From Roseovarius marisflavi (lineage in GTDB: Bacteria > Pseudomonadota > Alphaproteobacteria > Rhodobacterales > Rhodobacteraceae): 64,000 nucleotides of DNA. Both the position numbers and the translations under genes were made by a program. The notes beneath the pieces were generated by a model. It was not told the DNA's origin and ran no database searches. It saw only the letters and a list, made by a program, of their open reading frames with translations. Of this stretch, positions 44,512-54,078 are shown in pieces. Position 1 is the stretch's first letter. Every line of letters begins with the position of its first letter. The DNA is taken from positions 1 to 64,000 of the forward strand of contig NZ_FRBN01000007.1 in the NCBI RefSeq assembly GCF_900142625.1. The letters are read 5' to 3'.

Positions 44512-45186
44512 CTAACGCTTGGCGCGGCGCCAGCCTGCTGCCCGGGCATTCCTCTCAGAGCAGAACCAGCGTTCTCCCCTTTCAGTACTGATAGAGGTAC
44601 GGTCATAGTGATCCTGACCCGGCATATGATAGATTCGCCGCCCCTTGCTGTTGATATTGCCCTTGATCACACAGGCCGGGTCGGGGGCCGGTTTCTGCGC
44701 AACGCGCTCGGCGCGCACCGCGCGTCGATACTCTTCGGGGCGTGCCATGACATAGGCATGCAGCCCGCGTCCGGCCACGACCGCGCCCTTTTCATCAAGG
44801 TCATAAGCCATGGAATATTTGCGATAAGCCAGTGCAAGGCCCGCCTGCACAAGCACGCGGCCCATATCCTTGCCACGCAGGGTACAGCGCGCGACCGAGC
44901 GGCCATACAGATCCTGCACCACCTCTTCGCAGCGCGCCTTTTGTCCCTCAAAGCGGGCGCGGACCTGGTCGCTCACCCATGTGCCACAATCCCATGCGGC
45001 CCCGCCAGCGTTGGTGCAGGTCTGGCCAATCTCGGGCGCATCTACGCCGTAAAGGCGCACGCGCATGTGGCCGACATCAAAGGTATCGCCGTCAATCACC
45101 TCGATCGCGCCGGAAAATACCTGCGCCCCCACTGGCCCGGCAAAGCCGAGCGCGCCCAGAACCAAAAGTGAACAAATCCTTAACAT
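44512..45186 (-). CDS. secreted thermonuclease-like (SNase) family protein
   Basis: 224 residues. Signal peptide (ICSLLVLGALGFAGPVGA) then an SNase OB-fold domain: AIEVIDGDTFDVGHMRVRLYGVDAPEIGQ (Asp and Arg of the active site), DLYGRSVARC, and LALAYRKYS. It then has a Cys-containing tail (DPACVIKGNINSKGRRIYHMPGQ ... FCSERNARAAGWRRAKR) found in many proteobacterial SNase proteins. Likely periplasmic or extracellular nuclease; activity not certain. Confidence 0.88.
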   Translation of the reverse strand: MLRICSLLVLGALGFAGPVGAQVFSGAIEVIDGDTFDVGHMRVRLYGVDAPEIGQTCTNAGGAAWDCGTWVSDQVRARFEGQKARCEEVVQDLYGRSVARCTLRGKDMGRVLVQAGLALAYRKYSMAYDLDEKGAVVAGRGLHAYVMARPEEYRRAVRAERVAQKPAPDPACVIKGNINSKGRRIYHMPGQDHYDRTSISTERGERWFCSERNARAAGWRRAKR

Positions 45187-45249
45187 GCCCCCTTATCATC
45201 GGGCACCTGATAAAGATCAAGCCACAGAGCGCACGCAGGGTTAACGCCA

Positions 45250-46908
45250 TCAGCGCTGTTGTGTCTGCCAGTTTGGATGCATCCAGGGCTCTGCATTTTC
45301 CGGCGCCAAAGGCGTACGGCCAAGCACGTGGTCGGCGATCTTTTCACCCACCATGATCGAGGGCGCATTGAGATTGCCATTGGTGATGCGCGGGAAAATG
45401 CTGCTATCGGCAACACGCAGGCGCTCGACCCCGATCACCCGGCCCTGCGGATCAACCACCGCGCTCTGGTCGTCAACGCGCCCCATCCGGCAAGTGCCAC
45501 AGGGGTGATAGGCGCTTTCGGCATGCGCGCGGATGAAGTCGTCGATACCGGCCTCGCTGGTCACATCCGCGCCGGGCTGAATTTCATGGCTGACAAAGGG
45601 CTTGAAGGCGTCCTGCGCGAAAATCTCGCGGGTGAGGCGGATGCATTTACGAAAATCAATCCAGTCGCTCTCTTCGCTCATGTAGTTGAAGCGGATCATC
45701 GGCGCATCCGAGGGCTCATTGCTGCGCAGGCTGACCGCCCCGCGCGACGCGCTGCGCATCGGGCCGACATGGGCCTGAAACCCGTGCCCTTCGGCTGCCG
45801 CCTTGCCGTCATAACGCACGGCAATCGGCAGGAAATGAAACTGGATATCGGGATAACTGACGCCCGCATCAGACCGGATAAAGCCGCCGCTTTCGAACTG
45901 ATTGCTCGCCCCCAGGCCCTTGCGCCCCAAAAGCCAGCGCGCGCCGACAAATCCCTTGCCGAAGAGGTTCCAGTATTTGAACAGGCTGACTGGCTGGCTG
46001 GCGGCCATCTGAATGTAAAGCTCAAGGTGATCCTGAAGGTTTTGCCCGACACCGGGGCGGTCGGCCTTGATGGAAATGCCATGCTCCGCCAGATGCGCGC
46101 CCGGACCGACGCCGGACAACATCAAGAGCTTTGGCGAGTTGATCGACGAAGCCGCAAGGATGACCTCGGCCCTTGCGCGCACAACCTCTCGCCGCCCCTT
46201 GCGGAGCGTCTCGACCCCGACCGCGCGGCCCTCTTCAATCACCACGCGGGTCACAAGGGCGCGGATCAGATCGCAATTGTCGCGCTTCAGGGCCGGGCGC
46301 AGATAGGCGTTGGCCGCAGACCAGCGCTGTCCCTGCCAGACGGTCATGTCGAACGGGCCGACGCCCTCTTGCTGCTCGCCATTATAATCGCCGGTGCGCT
46401 GATAGCCGGCCTGCGCGCCGGCCTCGACAAAGGCACGGGTGAGCGGGTTGTCACGCGGCCCCCGGCTGACGTGCAGCGGCCCGTCCGTGCCCCGCCATGC
46501 CGGATCGCCGCCATGCCCGCCGTCATGCCAGCTTTCCATGCGCTTGAAATAGGGCAGCACGTCGGCATAGCCCCAGCCGCCCGCGCCCTGGTCGCGCCAG
46601 TGGTCATAGTCACAGGCATGCCCGCGCACATAAACCATGCCGTTGATGCTCGACGATCCACCAATCACCTTACCGCGCGGACAGGCAAGGCGGCGGTTGC
46701 CGAGATGCGGCTCGGGTTCGCTCTGATAGCCCCAGTCATAGCGCGCCATGTTCATCGGATAGCTCAGCGCGCCGGGCATCTGGATGAAGGGCCCGGCATC
46801 TGTGCCGCCATGCTCGATCACCAGCACCGAATGCCCGGCCTCTGACAGACGGTAGGCCATGGCGCAGCCTGCGCTTCCGGCACCAACGATAACATAATCT
46901 GCTTCCAT
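45250..46908 (-). CDS. betA: choline dehydrogenase
   Basis: 552 residues, a GMC flavoprotein: FAD-binding [51 protein letters not shown] and the C-terminal [13 protein letters not shown] and [21 protein letters not shown] with the catalytic His. It oxidises choline to betaine aldehyde at the membrane. The frame is open to 47016 but crosses a large hairpin; the ATG at 46908 ([13 protein letters not shown]) with AAGGGA upstream is the start. Last gene of betI-betC-betA. Confidence 0.94.
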   Translation of the reverse strand: MEADYVIVGAGSAGCAMAYRLSEAGHSVLVIEHGGTDAGPFIQMPGALSYPMNMARYDWGYQSEPEPHLGNRRLACPRGKVIGGSSSINGMVYVRGHACDYDHWRDQGAGGWGYADVLPYFKRMESWHDGGHGGDPAWRGTDGPLHVSRGPRDNPLTRAFVEAGAQAGYQRTGDYNGEQQEGVGPFDMTVWQGQRWSAANAYLRPALKRDNCDLIRALVTRVVIEEGRAVGVETLRKGRREVVRARAEVILAASSINSPKLLMLSGVGPGAHLAEHGISIKADRPGVGQNLQDHLELYIQMAASQPVSLFKYWNLFGKGFVGARWLLGRKGLGASNQFESGGFIRSDAGVSYPDIQFHFLPIAVRYDGKAAAEGHGFQAHVGPMRSASRGAVSLRSNEPSDAPMIRFNYMSEESDWIDFRKCIRLTREIFAQDAFKPFVSHEIQPGADVTSEAGIDDFIRAHAESAYHPCGTCRMGRVDDQSAVVDPQGRVIGVERLRVADSSIFPRITNGNLNAPSIMVGEKIADHVLGRTPLAPENAEPWMHPNWQTQQR

Positions 46909-46934
46909 CTCAGAGCGTCCCTTCTGTGCCACAC

Positions 46935-46983
46935 GCCGCCCTGGCGCGACGGGGTGGGTGGGTGGGCGTCGTGCCAGGGCGGC
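46935..46983 (-). promoter_or_regulatory. hairpin with G-quadruplex-type loop upstream of betA
   Basis: 16-base arms (GCCGCCCTGGCGCGAC, 46935-46950, and GTCGTGCCAGGGCGGC, 46968-46983, one mismatch) enclose GGGGTGGGTGGGTGGG (46951-46966) on the plus strand, an ideal G-quadruplex motif. The betA mRNA carries the hairpin with a C-rich loop 27 bases before its start codon. Confidence 0.8.
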
Positions 46984-47046
46984 GGGCCGCCACGAGCGGG
47001 CGGGCAGTGGTTTCAATCCGATAGGTCATTGCACCTGTCTTCGGTT

Positions 47047-47076
47047 GGAGTTTGAGTATTTTCGGAATGGTGAAAG
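47047..47076 (-). repeat. short relative of the dispersed intergenic element
   Basis: Read on the minus strand, CTTTCACCATTCCGAAAATA then CTCAAACTCC resembles the lead part of the element at 54009. It lies 3 bases past the betC stop, in transcript orientation. Confidence 0.5.
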
Positions 47077-47078
47077 GA

Positions 47079-48587
47079 TCATTCATCCCGGGGAAAACGT
47101 TTGTTTTCCTCAAGAACGTTAAGATCCATGTGATTGCGCATGTAGCGTTCGCTGGCCTTTTGCAGGGGCTGATAATCCCAGGGGTAATAGCCGCCCTTGC
47201 GCAGAGCTTCATAGACCACCCAGCGACGCGCCTGGCTTTCGCGCACCGCCGCATCAAAGGCCTCCAGGTCCCACCGTTTTTCGGCCTTGGCCTGAAGCTG
47301 GGCCAACGTACCCACATGGGCCGGATCCCCGGCCAGATTGCAAAGCTCATGCGGATCGGCCTCAAGGTCAAACAGCTGATCGGGATCAAGCGAACAGCGG
47401 TTATACTTCCACTTGCCATAGCGCAGCGAAACCATCGGCGCATAAGAGGCCTCGGCGGCATATTCCATCGCCACCGGTTCGCTGCGCGAGCCCCCCTGCC
47501 CAAGGGCGACAAGCGATTGCCCTTCGGTCCAGGGCATGACATCGGCCATGCTGACACCGGCCAGATCGCAGAGCGTCGGACAGACATCGACATTGCTCAC
47601 CGGATCGGTGACCAGCCCCGGCGCCATGCCGGGCGCCGAAATCATCAGCGGCACCCGCGCCGAGCCCTCGTAAAAGCTCATCTTGAACCAAAGCCCGCGC
47701 TCGCCGAGCATATCGCCGTGATCGCTGACAAACAGGATCACCGCCTCCTGGCGGGTCGTTTCAAGCGCCTCGAGCACCTCACCGATCTTGTCGTCGAGAT
47801 AGCTGATATTGGCGAAATAGGCGCGCCGCGACCGGCGGATATCCTCCTCGGAAATATCAAACGAGCGCCAGTCGTTGGCGTCAAAGATGCGTTTGGCATG
47901 GGGGTCGTGATCCTCATAGGCCATCGCCGGGACCTCGGGCAAAAGATGCTCGCAGTCCTCATAGAGATCCCAGTATTTCTTGCGCGCCACATAGGGGTCA
48001 TGCGGATGCGTAAAGCTGACCGTCAGGCACCAGGGCCGCGCATCCAACCCGCGCGCCAGATCATAGACCTTGGCGCGCGCATGATAAGCGACCTCATCGT
48101 CATATTCCATCTGGTTGGAAATCTCGGCCACACCGGCCCCAGTGACCGAGCCCATGTTGTGATACCACCAATCAATCCGCTCGCCCGGCTTGCGATAATC
48201 CGGGGTCCAGCCGAAATCGGCGGGATAGATATCGGTGGTCAGGCGTTCTTCAAAGCCGTGCATCTGATCGGGGCCGACAAAATGCATCTTGCCCGACAGG
48301 CAGGTCTGATAGCCCGCACGCCGCAGGTGATGGGCATAGGTCGGGATATCGGCGGCGAATTCGGCGGCATTGTCATAGACCCGGCTGCGCGAGGGCAGAA
48401 GACCGGACATGAAGCTGGCGCGCCCCGGCGCACAGAGCGGCGAGGCGGTATAGGCATTGGCAAACCGCGTCGAGCGCGCCGCTAGAGCCTTGAGGTTGGG
48501 CGCATGAAGCCAATCGGCCGGGCCGTCCGGAAACAGAGTGCCGTTCAGCTGATCCACCATGATAATCAGGATGTTGGGGGCGGTCAT
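47079..48587 (-). CDS. betC: choline-sulfatase
   Basis: 502 residues. Type I sulfatase: metal ligands near the start (PNILIIMVDQLNG), the formylglycine site C-A-P-G-R with Cys52 (LCAPGRASFMSG), VSDHGDMLGERGLWFKMS, and a C-terminal SERYMRNHMDLNVLEE typical of choline sulfatases. It hydrolyses choline-O-sulfate to choline and sulfate. Cys52 must be converted by a formylglycine-generating enzyme not in this window. ATGA overlap with betI; betA follows after a hairpin. Confidence 0.94.
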   Translation of the reverse strand: MTAPNILIIMVDQLNGTLFPDGPADWLHAPNLKALAARSTRFANAYTASPLCAPGRASFMSGLLPSRSRVYDNAAEFAADIPTYAHHLRRAGYQTCLSGKMHFVGPDQMHGFEERLTTDIYPADFGWTPDYRKPGERIDWWYHNMGSVTGAGVAEISNQMEYDDEVAYHARAKVYDLARGLDARPWCLTVSFTHPHDPYVARKKYWDLYEDCEHLLPEVPAMAYEDHDPHAKRIFDANDWRSFDISEEDIRRSRRAYFANISYLDDKIGEVLEALETTRQEAVILFVSDHGDMLGERGLWFKMSFYEGSARVPLMISAPGMAPGLVTDPVSNVDVCPTLCDLAGVSMADVMPWTEGQSLVALGQGGSRSEPVAMEYAAEASYAPMVSLRYGKWKYNRCSLDPDQLFDLEADPHELCNLAGDPAHVGTLAQLQAKAEKRWDLEAFDAAVRESQARRWVVYEALRKGGYYPWDYQPLQKASERYMRNHMDLNVLEENKRFPRDE

Positions 48588-49171
48588 TGGCTCTCCTCCG
48601 GGGGCAAGCTTGTGTCGAGATAATGCAGCAGGACATCGACTGCGACGTCCGGTTGCATCGGCCCTTCGCGCAGGGCCTGACGGATATACATACCATCAAT
48701 CATCGCCGCCAGGCCGCGCGTCAGGGTGCGCGATTGGGCGGGAGCAAGACGGCGAAACGCGTCATGCAGGTTCGAGCGAAGGCGGCGCTGATAGATATGA
48801 AGCAGGCGGCGGGCATCCTCTGATCGCTGCGCCTGAACATAGAAATTCAGCCAGGCCGACACCATTTCGGGGCGGAATTGCGAGGGGGTAAAGCTGGCGC
48901 GGATGATCGCCTCGATCCGGTCGCGAGGGCTTTTGGCCATGATCAGCGCGCCGCGCACCTCGGCGCCATAAAGCGTCAGGATATGGCGCATGGCAGCGGC
49001 GAACATCTGTTCCTTGGACCCGAAGTAATGATGCGCCAGAGCGCTCGACATGCCCGCACGGCGCGCAATCTGGGCCACGGTCACATCCAGTGAGCCCCGC
49101 GCGCCGATCTCGGAAATCGTCGCCTCGACCAGCGCGGTGCGCCGGATCGGCTCCATCCCGATTTTGGGCAT
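48584..49171 (-). CDS. betI: transcriptional repressor BetI (TetR family)
   Basis: 195 residues. MPKIGMEPIRRTALVEATISEIGARGSLDVTVAQIARRAGMSSALAHHYFGSKEQMF is the BetI-type helix-turn-helix start; the rest is the TetR ligand domain. It should repress bet genes and release DNA when choline (or betaine aldehyde) is bound. The ATG at 49171 has GGAGG 7 bases upstream, better placed than for the ATG at 49177. Its stop overlaps betC as ATGA, so it controls its own operon. Confidence 0.92.
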   Translation of the reverse strand: MPKIGMEPIRRTALVEATISEIGARGSLDVTVAQIARRAGMSSALAHHYFGSKEQMFAAAMRHILTLYGAEVRGALIMAKSPRDRIEAIIRASFTPSQFRPEMVSAWLNFYVQAQRSEDARRLLHIYQRRLRSNLHDAFRRLAPAQSRTLTRGLAAMIDGMYIRQALREGPMQPDVAVDVLLHYLDTSLPPEESQ

Positions 49172-49213
49172 TGTCATCCTCCGGTAAAATGTTGCCATAC
49201 TGGCCTAATCGTG

Positions 49214-49238
49214 TTTAATTGACCCGTCAATCAATAAA
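49214..49238. promoter_or_regulatory. candidate BetI operator
   Basis: TTTAATTGAC-CC-GTCAATCAATAAA has perfect core arms ATTGAC/GTCAAT (49218-49231), close to the ATTGAAC-GTTCAAT-type palindrome described for BetI. It lies 43 bases before betI and about 190 bases before the divergent substrate-binding protein gene, so it could control both directions. Confidence 0.7.
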
Positions 49239-49430
49239 AATCCACCCAAAGGATCAAGGACCCCCAGGTCAGAATAGCGTTGTAATTCACAGCGGCGTCA
49301 TATTAGCCTTGCTATGGAGACACGGCAGTCGTGCAATTTGCGCACTGCGTTACCAGGACACCCCCCACCCTGCCGCGTGACGGGCAACAGGGCCGGGCAA
49401 TAAAAGAAAAACCAAAGGGAGAGACCATAA

Positions 49431-51005
49431 ATGACACTTATCAACAACGGACGGCTTAACCGACGCGGATTTCTCGCGACCACAGCCGCCACAGCAATTG
49501 CCGCCTCGCTGCCGATGGGCGGTGCGATGGCCGCGCCGAATCGCGGCGGGCATCTGCGTGCCGCTATCGGTCACGGCCAGACCACCGATACGCTGAACCC
49601 CGGCACGTATTCCAACAGCTTCACCACATCGCTGTCCTTTGCCATTCACGGTCGCCTCACCGAGGTTGCCCAGGACGGTTCGCTTATTCCCGAGGTTGCC
49701 GAAAGCTGGGAAGCCTCGGATGATGCGTCGGAATGGCGGTTCAAAATCCGTAAGGGCGTGACCTTCCACTCAGGCAAGCCACTGACTGTCGAAGACGTGG
49801 TCAACTCGATCAACTTCCACCGCGGCGAAGGATCAACATCGGCCGCCGGACCGATCGTGGCGCCAATCAGCGGGATCGCCTGCGTGACTGGCTGCACCGC
49901 CGAAGGTGATGACACCGTTGTCTTTTCTCTCGATGGCGGCAATGCCGACTTCCCTTTCATTCTGAGCGACTATCACCTGGTCATCTGCAAGGCCGCTGGT
50001 GACAGCATCGACTGGCAATCCGGCGATGGCGTCGGCAGCTATATCCTGAAAGATTTCCAGCCCGGCGTTTCCTATTCGCTGGAGCGCAACCCCAACCACT
50101 GGCGCAGCGATGTTGCCTGGTTCGACAGCGCCGAGGTGATCGCCATCGTTGACCAGAACGCCCGCACCACCGCGCTTGTGTCGGGTGACGTGGACATGGC
50201 CGACCGGCTTGACCTCAAGACCGTCGGCCTTCTGGCGCGACGCCCCGACATTCAGATCAACTCGGTTTCGGGCACCCAGCACTATACCTTCGCCATGGAC
50301 ACACGCGCCGAGCCCTACAGCAACGTGCATGTGCGCCATGCCCTGAAATACGGCATCAACCGTCAGGAACTGGTCGACAAGATCCTGTTCGGCTATGGCG
50401 CCGTGGGCAATGACCATCCGATCGGTCCGGGCCAGCGGTTCTTCAACAAGGACCTCGAACAGACCACCTATGATCCCGACAAGGCAAAGTACCACCTCAA
50501 GCTTGCCGGTCTTGAGAGCGTCGATGTTTCGCTCTCGGCGGCGGACGCGGCCTTTGTCGGCGCTGTCGATGCGGCAGTTCTTTACCAGAACTCGGCCGCT
50601 GCGGGCGGGATCAACCTCAAGCCGGTGCGCGAACCCAATGACGGTTACTGGTCCGACGTCTGGATGAAAAAGCCGTTCGCCGCTGTTTACTGGTCGGGCC
50701 GTTCGGTCGAAGATCAGATGTTCTCGACCGCCTATCAGTGCGGCGCGTCCTGGAACGACAGCTTCTGGTGCAATGACCGCTTCGACGAACTTCTGGTCAA
50801 GGCCCGCTCGGAACTCGACGAGGCCAAGCGCCGCGAGATGTATTACGAGATGCAGGCGCTGTGCAGCAGCGACGGCGGCGTGATCGTGCCTATGTTCGCG
50901 AACTATGTCTTCGGCAACTCGACCAAAGTCGCCCACACCGAGCAGATGGGCTCGAACTGGGATGTGGACGGCATGCGCTTTATCGAACGCTGGTGGTTCG
51001 CCTAA
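49431..51005 (+). CDS. family 5 extracellular solute-binding protein, Tat-exported, orphan
   Basis: 524 residues. Twin-arginine signal (LNRRGFLATTAATAIAASLP) then an SBP_bac_5 protein: HLRAAIGHGQTTDTLNPGTY, WRFKIRKGVTFHSGKPLTVEDVVNSI, ALKYGINRQELVDKILFGYG, MYYEMQALCSSDGGVIVPMF. Family 5 proteins bind peptides, opines or other solutes and work with DppBCDF-type permeases, but none is here. Divergent from betI and upstream of choXWV, so it may bind choline sulfate or another choline ester and use a distant transporter. Cargo unknown. Confidence 0.88.
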   Translation: MTLINNGRLNRRGFLATTAATAIAASLPMGGAMAAPNRGGHLRAAIGHGQTTDTLNPGTYSNSFTTSLSFAIHGRLTEVAQDGSLIPEVAESWEASDDASEWRFKIRKGVTFHSGKPLTVEDVVNSINFHRGEGSTSAAGPIVAPISGIACVTGCTAEGDDTVVFSLDGGNADFPFILSDYHLVICKAAGDSIDWQSGDGVGSYILKDFQPGVSYSLERNPNHWRSDVAWFDSAEVIAIVDQNARTTALVSGDVDMADRLDLKTVGLLARRPDIQINSVSGTQHYTFAMDTRAEPYSNVHVRHALKYGINRQELVDKILFGYGAVGNDHPIGPGQRFFNKDLEQTTYDPDKAKYHLKLAGLESVDVSLSAADAAFVGAVDAAVLYQNSAAAGGINLKPVREPNDGYWSDVWMKKPFAAVYWSGRSVEDQMFSTAYQCGASWNDSFWCNDRFDELLVKARSELDEAKRREMYYEMQALCSSDGGVIVPMFANYVFGNSTKVAHTEQMGSNWDVDGMRFIERWWFA

Positions 51006-51126
51006 GCCTCGCCACCTCGTGGACCAAAAAGGGGGGCTCGGCGCAGAATATGCTCCGGGCCCCTCGCCCAAAGGCGGGCCGGCAAGCGGCCGCTTTACGA
51101 CACATCGAAAATGAAAGACTGCCAAT

Positions 51127-52053
51127 ATGACCCTTAAAACAACGCTCTCCGCCATGGCCCTTGCCGTGGCCACAGGCCCCGCTCTTGCCAATTGCGACGA
51201 GGTGGTTTTTGCCGATGTTGGCTGGACCGATATCACCGCCACCACCGCCGCCACCACCGAGGTGCTGCGCGCGCTTGGCTATGCGGCCGACATCAAGGTT
51301 CTGTCGGTTCCGGTCACCTATACCTCGATGGCCAAGGGCGATATCGACGTGTTCCTTGGCAACTGGATGCCCACCATGGAAGGCGACATTGCGCCTTATC
51401 GCGAGGCGGGCACCGTCGACACCGTGCGTGCCAACCTGACCGGCGCGAAATACACGCTGGCGACCAATGCCGCCGGCGCGGCCCTCGGCATCACCAGCTT
51501 TGACAGCATCGCCGCCCAGGCCGAGGCACTGGATTCAACCATCTACGGGATCGAGCCGGGCAATGACGGCAACCGCCTGATCATGGATATGATCGCCGCA
51601 GACGCCTTTGGCCTGAAAGACTTTGACGTCAAGGAAAGCTCTGAGCAGGGCATGCTCGCGCAGGTCAGCCGCGCGGATCGCCGTGAAGAACCGATTGTCT
51701 TTCTCGGCTGGGAACCGCACCCGATGAACGCCAATCACGACATGACCTATCTGACCGGCGGCGACGACTGGTTCGGCCCCGATCTTGGCGGCGCGACGGT
51801 CTATACCAACACCCGCGCGGGATATGTCGATGAATGCCCCAACGTCGGCAAGCTGCTTGGGAACCTCTCGTTCACTCTCGCGATGGAGAACGAGATCATG
51901 GGCGCGATTCTTGACGACGGCGAAAAGCCTGAAGAGGCGGCCACCGCATGGCTTACGGCCAACCCCGCCGTCTTGGACGGCTGGCTTGACGGCGTGACCA
52001 CCCGCGAGGGTGGAGACGCAATGACAGCGGTCAAGTCGGCGCTCGGCCTCTGA
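51127..52053 (+). CDS. choX: choline ABC transporter substrate-binding protein
   Basis: 308 residues. Signal peptide (LSAMALAVATGPALA) then an OpuAC-type domain with the aromatic residues of the choline cage in FADVGWTD, FLGNWMPTMEG and FLGWEPHPMNANHDM. It captures choline in the periplasm. It follows the family 5 protein by 121 bases and leads choW by 73, so it is probably the first gene of the choXWV unit. Confidence 0.93.
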   Translation: MTLKTTLSAMALAVATGPALANCDEVVFADVGWTDITATTAATTEVLRALGYAADIKVLSVPVTYTSMAKGDIDVFLGNWMPTMEGDIAPYREAGTVDTVRANLTGAKYTLATNAAGAALGITSFDSIAAQAEALDSTIYGIEPGNDGNRLIMDMIAADAFGLKDFDVKESSEQGMLAQVSRADRREEPIVFLGWEPHPMNANHDMTYLTGGDDWFGPDLGGATVYTNTRAGYVDECPNVGKLLGNLSFTLAMENEIMGAILDDGEKPEEAATAWLTANPAVLDGWLDGVTTREGGDAMTAVKSALGL

Positions 52054-52126
52054 TCGCTGACCCTGCCCCGGCCCAATGCGGCCGGGGCGGCCCCCTTCCC
52101 CACCGCAAGAACAGAGGTGCGCGCGC

Positions 52127-52963
52127 ATGGACTGGCTGAGCGATCACAAAATCCCCGTCGGCGATGCGGCGGAAAGCTTTTTCCTCTGGCTTCAGGACAA
52201 CGCCGCTTGGTTCTTTGACATGCTCTCGGCCCTGATGGAGGGGCTGATCGACGGTTTTCTCTGGCTGCTTCAGGCACCGCATCCCCTTGTGATCATGGCG
52301 ATTTTCGTCGGTCTCACCTGGGTGCTGCAACGCAACTGGAAGACCTGCGCTTTCGTGTTCCTCGGTTTTCTCTTCATCCACAATCAGGACTATTGGGAAG
52401 AAACCACCGAGAGCCTCACGCTGGTGCTGTCCTCCTGCATCTTCTGCCTGGCGATTGGCGTGCCCATCGGCATCGCCGCCGCGCACCGCCCGCGCCTTTA
52501 TGACTGGCTGCGCCCGGTGCTTGACCTGATGCAGACGCTGCCGCCCTTTGTCTACCTGATCCCGGCCATCGTGTTTTTCGGCATCGGCATGGTGCCGGGC
52601 CTGATCGCCACGGTGATCTTCGTGGTCCCCGCGCCGATCCGCCTCACGCATCTTGGCATTTCCTCCACACCCAAGCCCCTGCTCGAGGCGGCACAGGCCT
52701 TTGGCGCCACCGCCCGCCAGACGCTGTTCAAGGTCGAGTTGCCCTATGCCCTGCCCCAGATCATGGCCGGTCTGAACCAGACGATCATGCTGTCGCTCTC
52801 GATGGTGGTGATCGGCGCGCTTGTGGGCGCTGACGGGCTTGGCGTACCGGTCTTGCGTGCGATCAACACGGTCAATATTTCGCTCGGCTTTGAATCCGGT
52901 CTTATGATCGTGGTCGTCGCAATCGTGCTTGACCGCATGCTTCGGATGGGAGACCCGAAATGA
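52127..52963 (+). CDS. choW: choline ABC transporter permease
   Basis: 278 residues with about six membrane helices and the EAA loop (LLEAAQAFGATARQTLFKVELPYALPQI) of the ProW/OpuAB type. Segments MALIDG-like start (WLSDHKIPVGDAAESFFLWL) and DWLRPVLDLMQTLPPFVYLIPAIVFFGIG are those of ChoW. The ATG at 52127 follows AGAGGTG. Its TGA overlaps the choV ATG as ATGA. Confidence 0.93.
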   Translation: MDWLSDHKIPVGDAAESFFLWLQDNAAWFFDMLSALMEGLIDGFLWLLQAPHPLVIMAIFVGLTWVLQRNWKTCAFVFLGFLFIHNQDYWEETTESLTLVLSSCIFCLAIGVPIGIAAAHRPRLYDWLRPVLDLMQTLPPFVYLIPAIVFFGIGMVPGLIATVIFVVPAPIRLTHLGISSTPKPLLEAAQAFGATARQTLFKVELPYALPQIMAGLNQTIMLSLSMVVIGALVGADGLGVPVLRAINTVNISLGFESGLMIVVVAIVLDRMLRMGDPK

Positions 52964-54003
52964 CCCTGCCCCCCGACGCCCAGCCCATCGTCGATTTCCA
53001 GAATGTCTCGATCATCTTTGGCGACACGCCGCAAACCGCCCTGCCCCTGATGGACCGCGGCCTGTCGCGCAGTGAAATTCAGGCCCAGACCGGCCAGGTG
53101 CTCGGCGTGCATGACTGCAGCCTCTCGGTCGCGCCCGGTGAAATCCTTGTGCTCATGGGGCTGTCCGGGTCGGGCAAATCCACGCTCCTGCGCGCCGTGA
53201 ACGGGCTTAACCCGGTCGCGCGCGGCAAGGTCGAGATATTTGACGGCCAACAGATGGTCGATGTCACCGGCGCCGATGCCCCAACCCTGCGCCGCCTGCG
53301 CCAGCATCACGTGGCGATGGTGTTTCAGCAATTCGGCCTGCTGCCCTGGCGCTCGGTGCGCGAGAATGTCGGCCTCGGGCTTGAACTCGCCGATATCCCC
53401 AAGCCCGAACGCGACGCGCGCGTTCAGGACCAGCTCGACCTCGTCAACCTTTCGGATTGGGCCGACCGCAAGGTGGCCGAGCTTTCGGGCGGCATGCAAC
53501 AGCGCGTCGGCTTGGCGCGCGCCTTTGCCACCGACGCACCGATCCTGTTGATGGACGAGCCCTTCTCGGCGCTCGATCCCTTGATCCGAAGCCACCTTCA
53601 GGATGAATTGCTCGACCTGCAAAAAACCCTCGGGCGCAGCATCATTTTCGTCAGCCACGACCTCGACGAGGCCTTCAAACTCGGCGACCGCATCGCCATC
53701 ATGGAAGGCGGGCGCATTGTGCAATGCGGCACCCCTCAGGACATCTTCACCAACCCCTCAACCGACTACGTGGCCGAATTCGTCGCCCATATGAACCCTC
53801 TCGGCGTGCTCTGCGCACGCGACGTGATGGAACCCGCCAGCGGCACGCCCGCGCATTGCGTTGCCCCCGACGCCACCATCCAACAGGTGATGGAACAGGC
53901 CCAGGGCCACGACAACCCCGTCGGCGTCAGCGATCAGGGTCGGGTCATCGGCCAGATCACCCGCAACCGGATTCTCGCCAAGCTGCTCGATCCGCGCGCC
54001 TGA
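52960..54003 (+). CDS. choV: choline ABC transporter ATP-binding protein
   Basis: 347 residues. Walker [18 protein letters not shown], signature [16 protein letters not shown], Walker [13 protein letters not shown] and a C-terminal half-CBS region ([38 protein letters not shown]) as in ProV/OpuAA ATPases. It powers ChoW. Translationally coupled to choW. A copy of the dispersed two-hairpin element lies 6 bases past its stop. Confidence 0.94.
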   Translation: MTLPPDAQPIVDFQNVSIIFGDTPQTALPLMDRGLSRSEIQAQTGQVLGVHDCSLSVAPGEILVLMGLSGSGKSTLLRAVNGLNPVARGKVEIFDGQQMVDVTGADAPTLRRLRQHHVAMVFQQFGLLPWRSVRENVGLGLELADIPKPERDARVQDQLDLVNLSDWADRKVAELSGGMQQRVGLARAFATDAPILLMDEPFSALDPLIRSHLQDELLDLQKTLGRSIIFVSHDLDEAFKLGDRIAIMEGGRIVQCGTPQDIFTNPSTDYVAEFVAHMNPLGVLCARDVMEPASGTPAHCVAPDATIQQVMEQAQGHDNPVGVSDQGRVIGQITRNRILAKLLDPRA

Positions 54004-54008
54004 TCGCC

Positions 54009-54070
54009 CTTTCATCTTTCCTAAAATACTCCGGGGGAGTCGCGCCTCGCGCGACGGGGGCAGCGCCCCC
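54009..54070 (+). repeat. dispersed two-hairpin element, copy 2
   Basis: Lead CTTTCATCTTTCCTAAAATA, then hairpin 1 (GTCGCGC-CTC-GCGCGAC, 54039-54055) and hairpin 2 (GGGGGC-AGC-GCCCCC, 54056-54070). Compared with 29196-29255 the stem of hairpin 1 differs but stays paired. Sits between convergent choV and a DMT transporter; lacks a T-run but could serve as a 3' end structure. Confidence 0.78.
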
Positions 54071-54078
54071 TGCCCGCC

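Noticed and set aside
49833-51257. 474-codon minus-strand frame opposite the family 5 binding protein
   Set aside because: No domain or ribosome binding site; the plus-strand gene has a Tat signal and clear family motifs.
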